Assembly: GCA_000727475.1 (NCBI GenBank)
Contig: KL647310.1
Span: 819,324 to 883,323, forward strand
DNA: 64,000 nucleotides
DNA from: Sarcocystis neurona
Lineage: Eukaryota > Apicomplexa > Conoidasida > Eucoccidiorida > Sarcocystidae
Reading direction: 5' to 3'
In this document: positions 14,501 through 25,560 of the stretch, piece after piece
Layout: each line of letters opens with the position of its first letter
How positions within the stretch are numbered: position 1 is the stretch's first letter
Program-made: the position numbers and the translations under genes
The notes under the pieces: model-generated
The model's input: only the letters and a program-made list of their open reading frames with translations
The model's database searches: none
What the model was told of the DNA's origin: nothing

Positions 14501-17500
14501 AGAGAGGCGTGCGTGTGGAGACGTCGGCCCGGAGGACAGCAGCAAACACAGACACGCTGTCGCAGACACCAAACCAGCGCAGGCAGATATTCCCCTTCTG
14601 TCTGTCTGCGTCGGTTTCCTTCTCTCTGTGGAGAGTCGTCACGCGTGAATACAAGTGTGAGGGGCTGCTCCGCTAGCTGCGCGCACGTTGTACAGCGGTG
14701 CGTGCGCATTTGCTATGGGGAGACCCGATGGGACGCACAGCACAGAGGAACACAAAAACCTCTACTCTATTTTATAGACCCAAGCGTCGGGTGCAGAGTG
14801 ACGGTATTACACATTCGTAGTGAGCTTCTTCCAAAGCGACGGCATTTATATATGCACACATGTATCCACACTACTACACACATACACATACAAGTATTCA
14901 CACATGCACCTAGACATCCGTATCTATCTATCAATATATATATATATAGGTGTACACACATACACATATATATATATATATATATATGTATATACATATA
15001 TATACTTACGTAGACTGATACGCATGTATGTGTATATATATAATATTATATACGTACATGCAGACACAGAGAGACGCCGTCATACGTCTTCACGCACACA
15101 CACATACATTATTACTGAGACAGCAGACACGTCCAGAGGTGTATTACACAGGCGTGGACAGAGAGGGAGGCAGAAAGACACATATACGTGCAACAGGCCG
15201 GAGAGGCACGCATGTGGAGCCCGGCAGCAGTGGACTGCTGCTGCGCGTCATTCCGACACAACAACGCCTGTCCTCCTAATACAGCACGTGTTCGCAGTAG
15301 TAACACGTGTCTGTAAGCGACACCAGGTCTGTTTCTTCGTACTGAAAACAGGCCTGTTACCTCCTGCACTATTCGGTCTGTTTCCTCGGAATCTTCGGTC
15401 TGTGTCATCGCAATAATTGCTCTGTCTCTCCCTAATAATGGGTGTTTCCTGGCGGAAGAGCCCCTCTTTCCCAGACGTGTGTGTTTCAGTCCTGAGCCGT
15501 GTTCCTCACTCACAGCACGTGTTCCCTGTTCCACAGTACTTCCTAACCGACGTTCCTTGGAACTCTCCAGCACACGTTCCTCGAAGTGGAACCCAGGCTG
15601 TTTGAGTGAAGACAGGGGTCTTAGAAGAAAAGGAGGTGTTCCTTAGTATCGTCACAGAAGTGCTTTCGTCCCTTGTAAGAGAAACACCTCTTTCTCAGTG
15701 ATATACGTATCATTCCCACTGACCATGCAAGTCAGGATGAACCGGGTGTTTCCGAGTCGTGACAAGAGTTACTTCGTAGTCATAACGTGTTCAATTTTGC
15801 TCCTACTGACAGGTGTATGTGTTCCCTACATTGGAGGAACGCCTGTTTCTCAGTAGTCACACGTATCCCTGCTAGTGGAAATGTGCGTGTGTCTCTCGGT
15901 AATACCATGTGTGTTTCCTAGTGAGACGTGTTTCCTGCTGGTAGCACATGTTCCTCCTGAATAAGAGCAAGTTTTTACCTAGCGGTCATGCGTCTGTTTC
16001 TCTCGGCAGGGACACCGGCTTCCTAGGAGTCACCGGTGTTTCCTCGTAGGGACACTTGTTCGAGAATGAGGACACGTGCTTCCCAGTCGTAACACGGTCT
16101 TCTTCGTACGAATACACATTTCTCCGCACGACCAGGTGTTTCCTAGTCATTTCCACACGTGCCTCCCAAGAAAAACACGTTTTCCTCCCAGTGACACTTT
16201 CCACAGCGAGACGAATATACGTCCACTTTTGATATCGGCGCTATAGACGTCTTCGAATGACCGTGTAAGAACAGGTGCTTACTACTCCTCCTCCTACTAC
16301 AACTACAAAACAGGTGTTCCTTACTAATTACACGTGTCTGGCAGTCGAGACACGCGTCTCTCAGTATTATAACAGGTGCTTCCTGGTAGTGTCACACTTG
16401 TTCCTTCGTAGTAACACATGTGTCTCAGTACTACTACACCACGTGCTTGGTCGTGCGAAAACAGGTGCTACTACCTCCTCCAGAGGGGACGTTTCTTGCG
16501 GAGTGAGAAGCCACGTGCTTCCTACTGATACACAGGGGGGTAAAAAACGCTGCTGAATCTGCGTCCCTCTCTTCCTACACGCAGAAAGTCTCCCCACACG
16601 TCTGCACGGTCGCGTGGACAAGTAAACGAGACAGCGAGGACAGAAGCAGCACCAGCACCCGCAGACAAGACGCAGACAGACCCCGTCTTCAATCAGACGG
16701 TTGTGTATGCATGCCGGAACACCTGGAATGACATTCCATAGGCCCACGCCTACCTCCGTGCGACTCATATATATACATAGACAGAGAGATGATAGAAGAC
16801 GCGAGAGAGAAAGAGAAAGGAACACAGAGACAGAAAGAGAAGAGGCGCATGGACGTATGTGTAGATATGAAATTACACACATACATTCAGAAGGACATCT
16901 ACGTAGACATCCATCTGTATATGTGTGAGCAAGTCCACCAGGCGGCTGGCTCTATAATATACAGATGAATTCGACGAGGAAAACGCTGGACTCCTGCGGC
17001 TGGATACGTGGGTGGCCAACGGCTTTCCCCTCCCCGCCAGCAGTCGCAAGTCAGGTACGCAGGACAGAAGGACCGGGCACACCTCCTACCAAGAGACACC
17101 CACAGTGGCCCACACGTACACCTACGCGTGAACACATACACATCTACGTGGGCGGCACCCCGGGACGCAGCTGGAAGGTGTCTGCGTCTCCTTCACTTCC
17201 GCCGGGCGGGTGTTCGCGCTGCCGCATGCAGGGGGAAAAAGAGACACATATACACACGTGTATCCACATCTTCAGCTGGCAGCGTATCCACCACCAGACT
17301 CACATAACAGAGGTGTGTCCCTTCGCGTCCACCTCTCCTCTTACAGCCCTGCGCGGGCGCGACAGTCCTCGCGACTCGCTACTGTTTCTTCGGCAGCAGC
17401 TCGTGCTACGGAAGGCTGCGTACAAACTGCTGGGGTCCACCACGCAGCCCGCACAGGGCGCAGCGCAAGAAAGGGACCCCCGCATACATACATACTGCGC

Positions 17501-20500
17501 GTATGTGCATCGTACATATATGTGTCGGGGTGTGTAAAAGTAGGTGGGTAGATACATAGGTATACAGGCACGTAGTAGTACACATAGGTGTCGGGGTGTG
17601 TAAAAGTAGGTGGGTAGATACATAGGTATACAGGCACGTAGTAGTAAGACTCGTACTGGAACTTCCTGATCTACACACACAACGGAGGAAAGGCGTATGC
17701 GGGGCAGACAGCAGCTGTCTCCTCGGTCGCTCGCTCTTGTAATGCTGCGGGGCATACCTAGAAGCTCGTTAAGTCCTTGCTTGTACTTGACTCCCTGCGT
17801 CTTGCAGTAGCTGGTCAGCAGCCTCTCCATCCACGCGCGCGTTTCCGGGTCGCGGTAAAACGTCAAAGACGCTCTCGTGCGTTCCACGTCGCTGTGAATT
17901 ACCCGCTGCGTAGGAGAAGAAGAAGCAGCAGCCAGAGCAGCAGCAGTAACGTGTTCGGCGAGCAACTGCAGCAGCAGCAGTGGCACAGCATCGGTCACCG
18001 ACCCAACAGCCGCAGCAGACGGAACTCTAGCCGCGACAGGGACAGAGAGGAAGCAGCAGCAGCTCACAGCAACCCTGTTTGAGAAGCAGCAGCAGTGCAT
18101 GTGCGACAGCAACAGCACCTGTAGAGGCAGCGGCAGCAGCAAGCGGCAGCAACCGCAGCAGATGCGGGAGCACTACCAGCAGCACTGCTACAGGGGCAGA
18201 GCGCTGCAGCAGCAGGAGCCAAAACGGTACAGCAGCAACAGGTGGAGTGACGATCGCCGAAGTGCATGCAACAGTCTCAGGATCGACGGTCGCCACTACA
18301 GCATTAATAGCAGTAACTGCGGTACAGGCTGCGCCAACGAGAGCAGCAGCAGCAGGATTGGCAGCAGCAATAGCAACAGGAGCACCAACACTACCGGCAG
18401 CGCCAGCAGGAGAAGGAGCAGCGGTCAGTGGCAAGTGGTGGCGGCAGTAGCGGTGGCAACAGCAGCAGTGGCAGCAGCAGCAGGAGCGCCAAAAACAGCA
18501 GTACCGCTAGCAACAGCCGCAACAGCGCTATCAACAACTGTAGTGGCCGCAACACCAGCCAGAGCGACAGCAGCCACGGCTGCGCCAACCACAGAAGTGC
18601 GGCGCTAGCACTAGAAGCAGTAGCGCTCCGCAGGGGCGGCAACACCACCAACGGCGGCAGCAGCAGCAGCAGTGGTGGCAGCAGCAGCAATGGAGGCAGC
18701 AGCAGTATGGGCGGCAGCAGTAGAAGGCACACACGAGATCTGAGGGGGGCAGTCAGACAGAACCAGGTGTGCCTTGGGAAAGCGCATGCGCGGCCATGCA
18801 AACTTTTTCCTTCCCTGCACGTACTTGCTGAAAGTGGTAAATAAGCATTTCCCTTTGTCACTGTCCTTCTTACGTCGACTCACGCGCCTCCCGGGCCACC
18901 TCCGCTCCCTCTCCCCCCCCACCCCCCGTCCTTCCACAAGTGCACACACCCGTTTACATGTCTTCTGCGCAAGTGTACGCGTCCCGCCAGTCACCACATG
19001 CATCGCGGGGAAGGACTCGCCAGTCTGTGCTACTAACGACGCGAAGCAATCAGCTGCTTTCTTCACGGACAGCTGTTCTTCACGCAGAATAAGTTCTCGG
19101 GCACTTTCTTCGCCCAAGCAAATAGTCGGCCTTACGTGCGCATCGCTGCCTCACGGCTCTCCACATACGTAGGCTGTTTTGTATTGAAAGCAGATTTCCC
19201 CGGTGGCCCCACCCCAAGTGTGTTTCGCCTGGTGACACCTGTGTAGGCGTATGTGTGTCAGCATTACGCAAAACGACGAACCCCGCCTGCAGGGCGGTTC
19301 CCTCCAGCTCTTCAAAGACACGTCCACGCATGCCGGCACCATGGACACACACACAGGAAGACAAATTTTAAGGATGTGTGGTCTACTGAAAATTACTTGG
19401 TTGGGTTCATCAAGAGCAATTTCCATGATTCGCTGCGCGAGAAGTGACTCGCAGGATGGTGCGTGCGTCTCTTCTCCTGCGTCGCCCTGATCCGCTAAGG
19501 CGTCAGCCAGCAGCAGCTCCTTCCACACTCCACCACGCAGCGCCATTGGCACTCCTTCATCCATCTGAGAAACCAACTGTCGCAGCCGCTCTCTCAGGAG
19601 TTGGATTTCTTGTTCCTTGGCATGCAGCTCTTCCTGGACTGCAGCAGCACGTTCCCCCGCTCTCCCTGTCTTGCTGCTGCTGTTGCTGTTGACTGTTCTG
19701 CTTTCCTGCGCACTGGTGGCAGAGCTGCGTACGGGAGTAGCCGGCGTTCGGCTCTTCAGGCGCGGCAGGCTGTCGACGCGCGTCTTCTCCTCGACCAACA
19801 CAGACGCTGCAGCAGCAAGCCCTCTTCCACCGACAGCAGCAGCGGCTCGAGCAGCACCGCCCAGTCCTCGTCTGTCTGTCTTACGTCCCGCATCACCACT
19901 TGTCAGCGTTCCCTTCTCTTCTCCTCCTCCTAAAACAGAGCTCAGCCTGCGGTGGCCAGGGCCTGCGGTGCTGTCGGTGTGGCTTCTCTCGCTGCGCAGC
20001 CACCGTCCTGCTGCTGCCGCTGCTCCTGCGCCGACTTCACTTGGAGCAGCAAGGGAGCCGCGGTACGTCGGAGAAGCGCGTCCTGCTTGGTGCAGCAGCC
20101 ATGCCCCAAACCCGCTACCCCGCTGGTGCTGCTGCGGCGACCCGTGTAGCGGCTTCGTCGTTCCTGCTGCTGTTGCTGCTGCTGGTGTCGCTGCAGCTTC
20201 CGTACCCTCCGCTGTCAACGCACCCTGCCCACCATCTTTGTAAGACAGCAGCCGTCCTGCAGCCGGTTCCTCTTCTTTGTGGCACGGGTAAGCAGACTCT
20301 TGCTTCCGTCCACACGCAGGTCCTGCTGCTGCCGCTGACGCTGCTATGGATGCTGCTGTTCCTGCTGAGAGAGGGGCGCGCCCAGTGCTCCCTGCTACTG
20401 CTGACGCTGTGAGGTCTGCGAAAAGCGCCGCCCCTCGCTTTTCAAAGAAGGGCACCCGCTTGTCTGCTTCCCTTTTGCCTTCCGTTTGCTCGTCTCTCAT

Positions 20501-23500
20501 TTGTCGTCCTTCTCTGCTTTTCTTCACCTTCTCTCCTTCTCCTCTTCCTCTTTCAGGAGTCAGTTCCCCAGTTCTGCCTCTGGCCGACGACTCTGCTGCT
20601 GTCTCGCACGCTGCTGCGGTGCCTGCTGCCTCTCTATTGGCCTGTTGCCCCGCTGTGTCCACAGTTGACTGCTCCGTCCCACTCTGTTCATCTCGCGCAA
20701 ACGTCCGCCTTTTCTCTCGAGGCAAGTCCTGCACAGCAACTGCAACAACGCTGCCGCGTACTGAAGCGACGCTTCCTTCCAGTACATCTTTCCTGTTGGT
20801 ACTGCTACTGCTGCTCGGTATCGGCGAGTGACAGCCGCTGCTGCTTCTGCTTGCCGTAGGAGACTCGCGGCTGCCACTACTTCTGCTTCGAGCAGCCGGG
20901 GATGTGCCGCTACTGCTGCCGTTCCTGTTCGCCGCTGCCTGCGGCTGCCCTCGACTGCGGCTGCTACTGTCCTGCGCAGCAGCCTGCGTGCTAATCCTGC
21001 TCCTGTTGCTGCTGTCGTTCGTCAACCCCTCCTCGTTTTCACCGCCGCGCGTCCGGAGGAGAGCAAGACGGTGTCGGCGTTCCTGCCTGAGGCGCTGCAG
21101 TGCAAGTAGAATTTGTTGCAGCTCAGCCACCTGCACGCGTCGGTAGCTGTTCGTGCTGTTGACCGCTGCTGCGTCTTCTTCCGACAGGACATCAAAGTTC
21201 GACGGAGAAGGCGGCGCTGACGACGTTCTTCTCCAAGCACGGGAGGAGCTGTAGCTGCTGTCGCACGATCGGGCAGTCGCTGGATTGTTGCCTGTTGTGA
21301 TGCTGCTCCTCGACCTCCCGTCGAAATGGGAGTCTGCAGGATCAGCAGCACCTGCAGGAGAACTCCCCGGTGCGACAGCACGGGCACCATCAGGACAGAG
21401 TTCTGCAGTCGCAGCTGCAGTAGCAAGCGACGAATGCGATGCAGCGAGAGCAGCCGCCGAAGCAGCCACCCCGAACAATTCGGCGGCACCAGCAGGAGCA
21501 AACGCAGCACGCCGCTGTGCGGCAGCTGCACGAGAAGAAGCGCCCAGGAGACCGGACGATGAAGAAACAGCAACTGCTGCTGCGGCAGCAGGACAGCCGC
21601 GAGCAACGAAGTCAGGAGGACGAACCCAATCGGTGTTACGAACGGCAGCCGAAACAGCAGTCCCTGCTGTTGGAGGCGTGTCCAAGCAAGCAGCATTTCC
21701 TGCACGTCGGGCACTGCTGCTGTACTTGCACAGCAGAGGGAGACTCCTGTTCGGAGGAAGTGACTCGAGCGCGGGAGAAGGCAGAGACGTGAACGCCTGT
21801 GTTCCCACGTGTCGCCGCATGGCGATGTCTGTATCGACGGCACTATCACTCAGACTGTTTGTGTTGCTGCTGCTGCGGGAAAAAGTGTGGGCGCTGTTGC
21901 CAGCACGGTTGCCGCTGCTAGCAGTCTTGCTGCTGCCCTGAACTGTACTGCTGCTGCTGCTGCCACCTGCTCTCGTGCAGGGTGGGGAAGCAGGCAGCCG
22001 CGGGAAGCCGGCGGAAGCCGGAAGTGCGTTGCGCGTGGTGATGCTAGATTGCGAAACAGCTCCTGCGCCGTCAGCAGTGGGTCCTGCAGCAGCCCTATGC
22101 AAAGGAGCAATATCTGCGGCATCACGAGGTGGGTACACAGGAGAAACGGTGGCACGTGCACCAAGCGGCAGTGTCCGCGCGGGAGCACCAGCTCGTGCAG
22201 CAGCAAGGGCACGCGAGACTCCAGTGGCAGCAGCACGGACGGCAGAAGACGCGGAGCCAGCTGATGCAGCGACTTCCATTATAGGCTGCAAGGCATGACT
22301 CGAGGAGGCAGTTGCCTTGGGGGAGGCCGCGTTCACAGCAGCAGGGGACGAGAGGACTCGGTGGAACGAAGCATGACCAGAGAAAAGCTTGTGAGAAGCA
22401 GCTGCTGCAGAGGACGACAGACATCGGGCTGGCAACGAAGAGGACGGAACAGCACCGGCGGCAGCAGCAGCAGACTCGACCGCCGATGCAGCAGCACGGC
22501 ACGTCGCAGCGAGACACGGAGATGCGGCAGCAAAAGGTTGCAACGCGACGGCAGCAGGGAGAGACACAGACAGAGAAAAGGAAGACGCCGCACGAGGTTG
22601 AGCAGCAGGGAGAGGACAAGAGGAGGAAGAAGAGGTACGCACAGCGACCAAACCCGAAGACGGCCACGATCCCCCGGCAGGGCTCCCCTCTTCGTCGCTG
22701 CAGCTGACTGACCCGTTCTCGCTACCCTGCTCCCGTGCATGTAGCTGTGGCTGCTGCGGCTGCCACCGCTGCGGCGGATGCGGCCGTGAGGGGGGGTGCT
22801 GCTGCGCATGCGACTGCTGCAGCTGCTGCTGACGCAGATCACGTCCCACCGACCGGGTGGAACCGTCTGCTGCAGAGCGCAGGGGAACTTGGTCGACAGG
22901 GAGCCGCAAGGGAGCGCTGCGGGGAGTATCACGCCCCCTTTCCTCCGGACCACCCTGGTGTACTGCTGCTGCTCCGTCAGTTCCGCCATAGCCATCTCGT
23001 GCGGTACTCCGCTGAAATGTACTACTGGTCCCTTGTGCGGAAGCGGCGGCAGCAGCATTCGTTCCTGGTAAGGTTGCCTTCGGTGCTTCCCCCGGCGCTG
23101 CTGTCGCTGCTGGATAAGCCGCTTCCGACTCCGCTGCTGCCGTTGCTGCTACCGTACTCGAACTTGACAGCAGTGGAGCGGGGCTACTATCCCGTCTTAC
23201 TGTAGGAGAACGACGCCCAGGACGAGAAGCTGCAGGCGAGCAGGGAGCGGCTGCTGCTCCTTCCCCACAAAAGTCCCCTACAGCAGCACAACCCGCAACC
23301 GCCACCTGCTGCTGTCGCTGCGGCTGCCGCGGCGGCCCCAGCTGGTGACGAGCGTCCGGCTCCTTGTGCGGCTGCTGCTCCCGTGGGGTGACGAAGCCGA
23401 TGGAATAGCCGCAGGTTCGTGCACCGGCATCCTCCTGAGAGTGCGTGCCGCTGCTGCATTGTCCGGCTGTGTCTGTCTTGCTACACGTTTCTCGTGAAGA

Positions 23501-24895
23501 TCCAACAGCAGCAACGCCAGCTACAGCAGGAGCTGTGTCGTCGATCTTAGCAGAATTAGCAGCCGCAGCTGAAGCGTCCGTGCAGGCTGCACCAGCTGCA
23601 GGGCCGTCACAAGCAAACATCCCGTCGTCAGGAGAGGGGACACGGGCAATCCGAGCGGAAGCCGGGGCAGCAGTACTGTTTGTAGCACGCTGCGCGTGGG
23701 TGCCACGATCACCGTCGGCTCGAGCGGCACCTGCAGGACCCACCCCCCCGTCCGCAACAGCAGGATCCGCTACGTGCCCTGCCATGGCAACAGGAGAAAG
23801 CTGCGGCTGCTGTGTGAGAGGAACTGCAGCAGCGGCTCCTGAGTCGCATCGAGGAGACGCTCCGCGAGCACGCTGTTGATCCTTGACCCCAGCAGCTGAA
23901 ACACCTTGGTATGCGTTCTTTGCCGGCGGCGGTATGATCCTGCGCTCCTGCGGCTTCCTCCTTAGAACTTCATTGCTGCTGCTGCTGCCGCTCCTGCTGC
24001 TGCCGCTCCTGCTGCTGCCGCTCCTGCTGCTGCCAGTTCCTTGTGCGGCCCCGTCGCTTGTCCGGGGCAGCAGCGGCTCCTCGACGAAAGCAAGAGTTTC
24101 TTCGGTGCTTCCCTCAGACTGTTGTGGCTGCGCTGCACGCGGCAGCACCGACGGTTCTCCCTGGTGCTGCTGCTGTCCCTGCTGCTGCTGCTGCGATGCA
24201 TCTCCGTTGGAAGTGGCCTGCTGCTGCGTCTGTCGCGGTGTGTGCCGCTGCGGAGATACGCGCTCTGTAGTGGGATAACAGGAGACCGAGGCGGACGCGG
24301 TAACAGGAGAAGGGAAGGAAAAAGAAGCAGCGCCCTCATCTCCCGTGCACGTCATACATCTGTCCACTCGCTCCCCCGCCCGGTTACATTCCTGTTGCCA
24401 ACTCCCGGCACGCTGCTCGTCTGCAGAACTCCGTGGCTGCACCGCCTGCTGGAGTCCGCTCTTCGGTTGCTGCTGCTCTGGCTGCTCTCCATTCGCTTGG
24501 TCGTTTTGCTCTTGCTGCTGCTTTTTTTCCTCTTGCATCTGCTGCTGCTGCTGCTCCGGCCCTTTCTGCTGCGGCTGCTGCTCTTCTAGCTGTTGCCGCT
24601 GCAGCTGTGGCTGCTGTAGCTCTTGCTGCTGTTGCTGCTCCTGAGGGGTCGTAGGACACAGCGGCTCTGAAGAAGTCCCCACGCGGGGGCGGCCGCACGA
24701 CGAAGGAAGCCCTCGAGCGGAGCGCCTCGCCTGCTGGTGCCTCACGCCTTGCGTCTGCGTTTCCCGCTGCTGCTGCACAGCTTCTCCTTTTCGCTCGTCG
24801 TCAGCGTCTTCTCGTTGCCGCTGCAGCTCCTGCTCCTCGTCTTCCCTTACCAACGCCCTCGCTGCCTTCCTCCCCGTTGCCGCACCTGCTGCCAT
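1..24895 (-). CDS. Giant TBC-rhodanese (TBCK/TBC1D23-like) Rab-GAP protein, 3' end outside window
   Basis: I read this as one multi-exon gene: 24895-19397, 17905-17758, 14111-13908, 12473-12223, 9407-3046 and 2500-1. Every junction keeps frame (phases 0, 1, 1, 0, 2). The first four exons build a complete TBC domain, which stimulates GTP hydrolysis by Rab GTPases in membrane traffic. The last two hold a rhodanese-like fold. TBC followed by rhodanese is the known order in TBCK and TBC1D23. The protein would exceed 4,980 residues at the window edge, of which only about 400 are recognisable domain; the rest is Ser/Ala/Gln/Arg-rich filler. Exons 1-4 are secure. The exon 4 to 5 join rests on matching phase, on a Thr-Pro tail usual after TBC domains, and on the domain order; its polypyrimidine tract is poor. 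The alternative is two neighbouring genes. Confidence 0.62.
3046..9407 (-). CDS. TBC-rhodanese gene, exon 5: split rhodanese-like domain with very large insert
   Basis: This is a 6.4-kb uninterrupted frame (the open frame itself starts at an ATG at 9554). The chosen acceptor is aatgcag at 9408, giving LGLGATPPRC directly after VVQLRQ of exon 4. Around 8650-8540 it reads PWKMLLLDLRPEWSFEAAGK and LPPAIQLDLLGDW, matching the first half of a rhodanese fold (LLxDxRxxxxFxxGHLPxAIxLD). About 1,790 residues of Ser/Ala/Arg/Gln/Glu-rich sequence follow. At 3150-3046 the fold resumes: VQFPTHHICLIPPDDDYTAA then MEVYRVLTQEMAL. No catalytic Cys loop is seen, as in TBCK-type domains. Donor CTGAG|gtaggc is phase 2. 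If exon 5 is not joined to exon 4, the alternative start is ATG 9554, followed by a hydrophobic stretch. Confidence 0.72.
10742..10761. repeat. (CA)n microsatellite in intron 4
   Basis: A simple CA dinucleotide run inside the 2.8-kb interval 9408-12222, which is intron 4 in the favoured gene model. That interval holds scattered open frames on both strands but no exon I can phase with the neighbouring ones. Confidence 0.85.
11957..12079 (-). CDS. Possible alternative last exon of the TBC gene
   Basis: A pyrimidine-rich acceptor (ctttctgtgctgctcctag) opens a 41-codon frame in phase 0 after exon 4. It reads Cys-Ala-Ala-Arg, an Ala-rich helix, APSVLLLLHLIAGGRAKK and stop TAA. If used, the TBC protein ends at about 2,074 residues and the rhodanese part becomes a separate gene or an alternative isoform. 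A 20-bp palindrome (CAAAACGGC, two bases, GCCGTTTTG) sits immediately 3' of the stop at 11935-11954. Low-complexity Ala/Leu content makes the call uncertain. Confidence 0.35.
   Translation of the reverse strand, partial: CAARSAAAAAVSALCAAAAVTAAPSVLLLLHLIAGGRAKK
12223..12473 (-). CDS. TBC-rhodanese gene, exon 4: C-terminal TBC helices
   Basis: The 251-nt exon follows acceptor atttcttttacag. It encodes VTPELYVTPWFLTLFSS, then FALWDRYLADGDPHFFPF, then ALALLIFCRRDIL and LPETLSKVTIHSVVQLRQ. These are the last TBC motifs (xxWFLTLFS, LWDxxLxxG, ILxxxxxxLPxxLS). The donor is CGACAG|gtgagc, phase 0. This completes the Rab-GAP domain. Confidence 0.92.
13821..13852. repeat. (TG)n microsatellite in intron 3 of the TBC gene
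   Basis: A TG dinucleotide run with two interruptions, immediately downstream (in gene sense) of exon 3. The 12.5-13.9 kb interval around it (intron 3) otherwise holds CAG-type repeats (12620-12780) and CATA/TATA-type simple sequence (13110-13350). Confidence 0.9.
13908..14111 (-). CDS. TBC-rhodanese gene, exon 3: TBC helical core
   Basis: The 204-nt exon follows acceptor gctgctgcag. Together with the G left by exon 2 it gives APFLYLV directly after NELL, recreating the conserved NELLAPF segment. Then come VDAFQCFQAFAQKYL, QCAFHLFKQLLTYHDP and ALSGFL, the standard middle TBC helices. Donor CTCG|gtaagc is phase 1. A second possible acceptor 50 nt further in (ggtag) would also keep frame but would lose the APF segment, so the longer exon is preferred. 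Confidence 0.9.
14934..15060. repeat. TA-rich microsatellite cluster in intron 2
   Basis: Long runs of TA/ATG tandem repeats, including an uninterrupted TA tract around 14967-14988. A shorter (AT)n tract lies at 14171-14186. Confidence 0.9.
15280..16560. repeat. Degenerate ~20-bp minisatellite with self-complementary unit ends
   Basis: About 1.3 kb of diverged units of 17-23 bp, with consensus near GTGTTTCCTNGTNGTNACAC. Examples occur around 15900-15960 and 16030-16200. Each unit tends to start GTGT/GTGC and end ACAC, so units are partly self-complementary. The array fills a large share of intron 2 of the TBC gene. I recognise no coding frame or mobile element in it. Confidence 0.7.
17522..17650. 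repeat. 66-bp tandem duplication in intron 2
   Basis: Two adjacent near-identical copies begin with gtgtcggggtgtgtaaaag at 17522 and 17588 (period 66) and end near gcacgtagtagta. They lie in intron 2 of the TBC gene, just downstream of exon 2. Confidence 0.9.
17758..17905 (-). CDS. TBC-rhodanese gene, exon 2: catalytic arginine and glutamine fingers
   Basis: The 148-nt exon begins after an excellent acceptor (a long run of TTC ending ctacgcag). It encodes RVIHSDVERTRASLTFYR, then a helix, then GVKYKQGLNELL. IxxDxxRT carries the catalytic arginine and YxQG the catalytic glutamine of TBC Rab-GAPs, so the domain looks enzymatically competent. This differs from TBC1D23, whose fingers are degenerate. 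The donor is CTAG|gtatgc, phase 1. The join to exon 1 reads DEPNQ/RVIHSD without a gap against the family. Confidence 0.92.
17926..18745 (+). repeat. CAG/GCA/AGC-type trinucleotide array inside intron 1 of the TBC gene
   Basis: About 800 bp of imperfect CAG/GCA/AGC triplets on the plus strand, interrupted by variant triplets (GGC, ACC, AAC). It lies in the 1.5-kb intron between exons 1 and 2. Read on the gene's own strand it would give CTG/GCT (Leu/Ala/Cys), the opposite sense to the repeats in the exons. A plus-strand Ser/Gly/Asn-rich open frame is a by-product of the repeat and I do not call it a gene. Confidence 0.8.
19397..24895 (-). CDS. TBC-rhodanese gene, exon 1: low-complexity N-terminus and start of TBC domain
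   Basis: The exon is 1,833 codons long. The start is taken as the ATG at 24895; an in-frame TGA lies just upstream, and a GTG six codons earlier is ignored. The product opens with a charged Arg/Glu stretch, then a Gln-rich block (around 24650-24450), a triple Arg-Ser-Gly-Ser-Ser repeat near 24000, and long Ala/Ser tracts. Near the 3' end a short coiled coil (Glu-Leu-His-Ala-Lys-Glu pattern) leads into the first TBC motif, GVPMALRGGVW (about 19550), then ALADQGDAGEE and IMEIALDEPNQ. The donor is CCAA|gtaatt. No kinase-like region, as found at the N-terminus of TBCK, is visible. The repeats are pure AGC/GCA/CAG codon runs, typical of Eimeria. Confidence 0.85.
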
Positions 24896-25560
24896 TTCCA
24901 GTGTTCCGCCCACACTTCACGTCGCATGTTTGACGAGGCAGCACCACAGCACCTGCAAGACGCACAGCAGCCTACAGCGCCCCAGCTGCAGATCGCACGG
25001 CTCTTCTTGTCTGGGGGCCTCGCGGGTGACACGCTGCTGCTGCCTTTGCCGCTGTTGTTCTTCCCGCAGAGGCTGCTGCTGCTGCTTGCATTGCTGCTGC
25101 TCTCGCCGCCGCTGCTGGTGCTGCTGCTGTTGCTTCCGTCCGTACTGTGCAGCCCGCTGCTCTCGTCGCTGGCGCTGCCTCCGACTGCGCTGTTCTTCAG
25201 ATGTTGCAGAGGCCAGTGCTGTGTCTTACTGCTGTCCCTGCTGCAGCTGCCACCCCCACGCACGTACATACAGGTCCTTCCGTTGCTTCAACTGTTCTGG
25301 TGCAGCAGCGGTTTAGAATAGATCACCACCCCACTGCTCGACATAATACGCTCTGTCGCCCTTCTGTCTTCTGCCGTCGCTCCTGCTGCTGCCTTAATCG
25401 TAGACAGCTCGTTGGCGCCCACTTCTTCGAGACGAGTGATGCAGAAAGAACCAGCGGTGCCCCCCGTTCTAAAGCAGCCATAGCGACAGCACCGAAACCA
25501 GCAGCATTACCAGTCGCATCAGGCGAAGACAGTTGAATCGACGCACGCCAGGGCGTCCAG
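24896..25560 (-). other. Serine-rich open frame upstream of the TBC gene, unresolved
   Basis: A minus-strand frame (about 25269-24960) encodes Ser/Gly/Asn-rich sequence driven by AGC triplets, ending in a possible donor TTGCAG|gtgctg. It could be a 5' exon of the TBC gene, untranslated sequence, or non-coding repeat. No phase-compatible acceptor in exon 1 was found, so it is not added to the gene. Confidence 0.2.

Noticed and set aside
18079..18861. Ser/Gly/Asn-rich plus-strand and Leu/Pro-rich minus-strand open frames
   Set aside because: Generated by the intronic triplet array. The 1.5-kb segment is cleanly spliced out between TBC exons 1 and 2.
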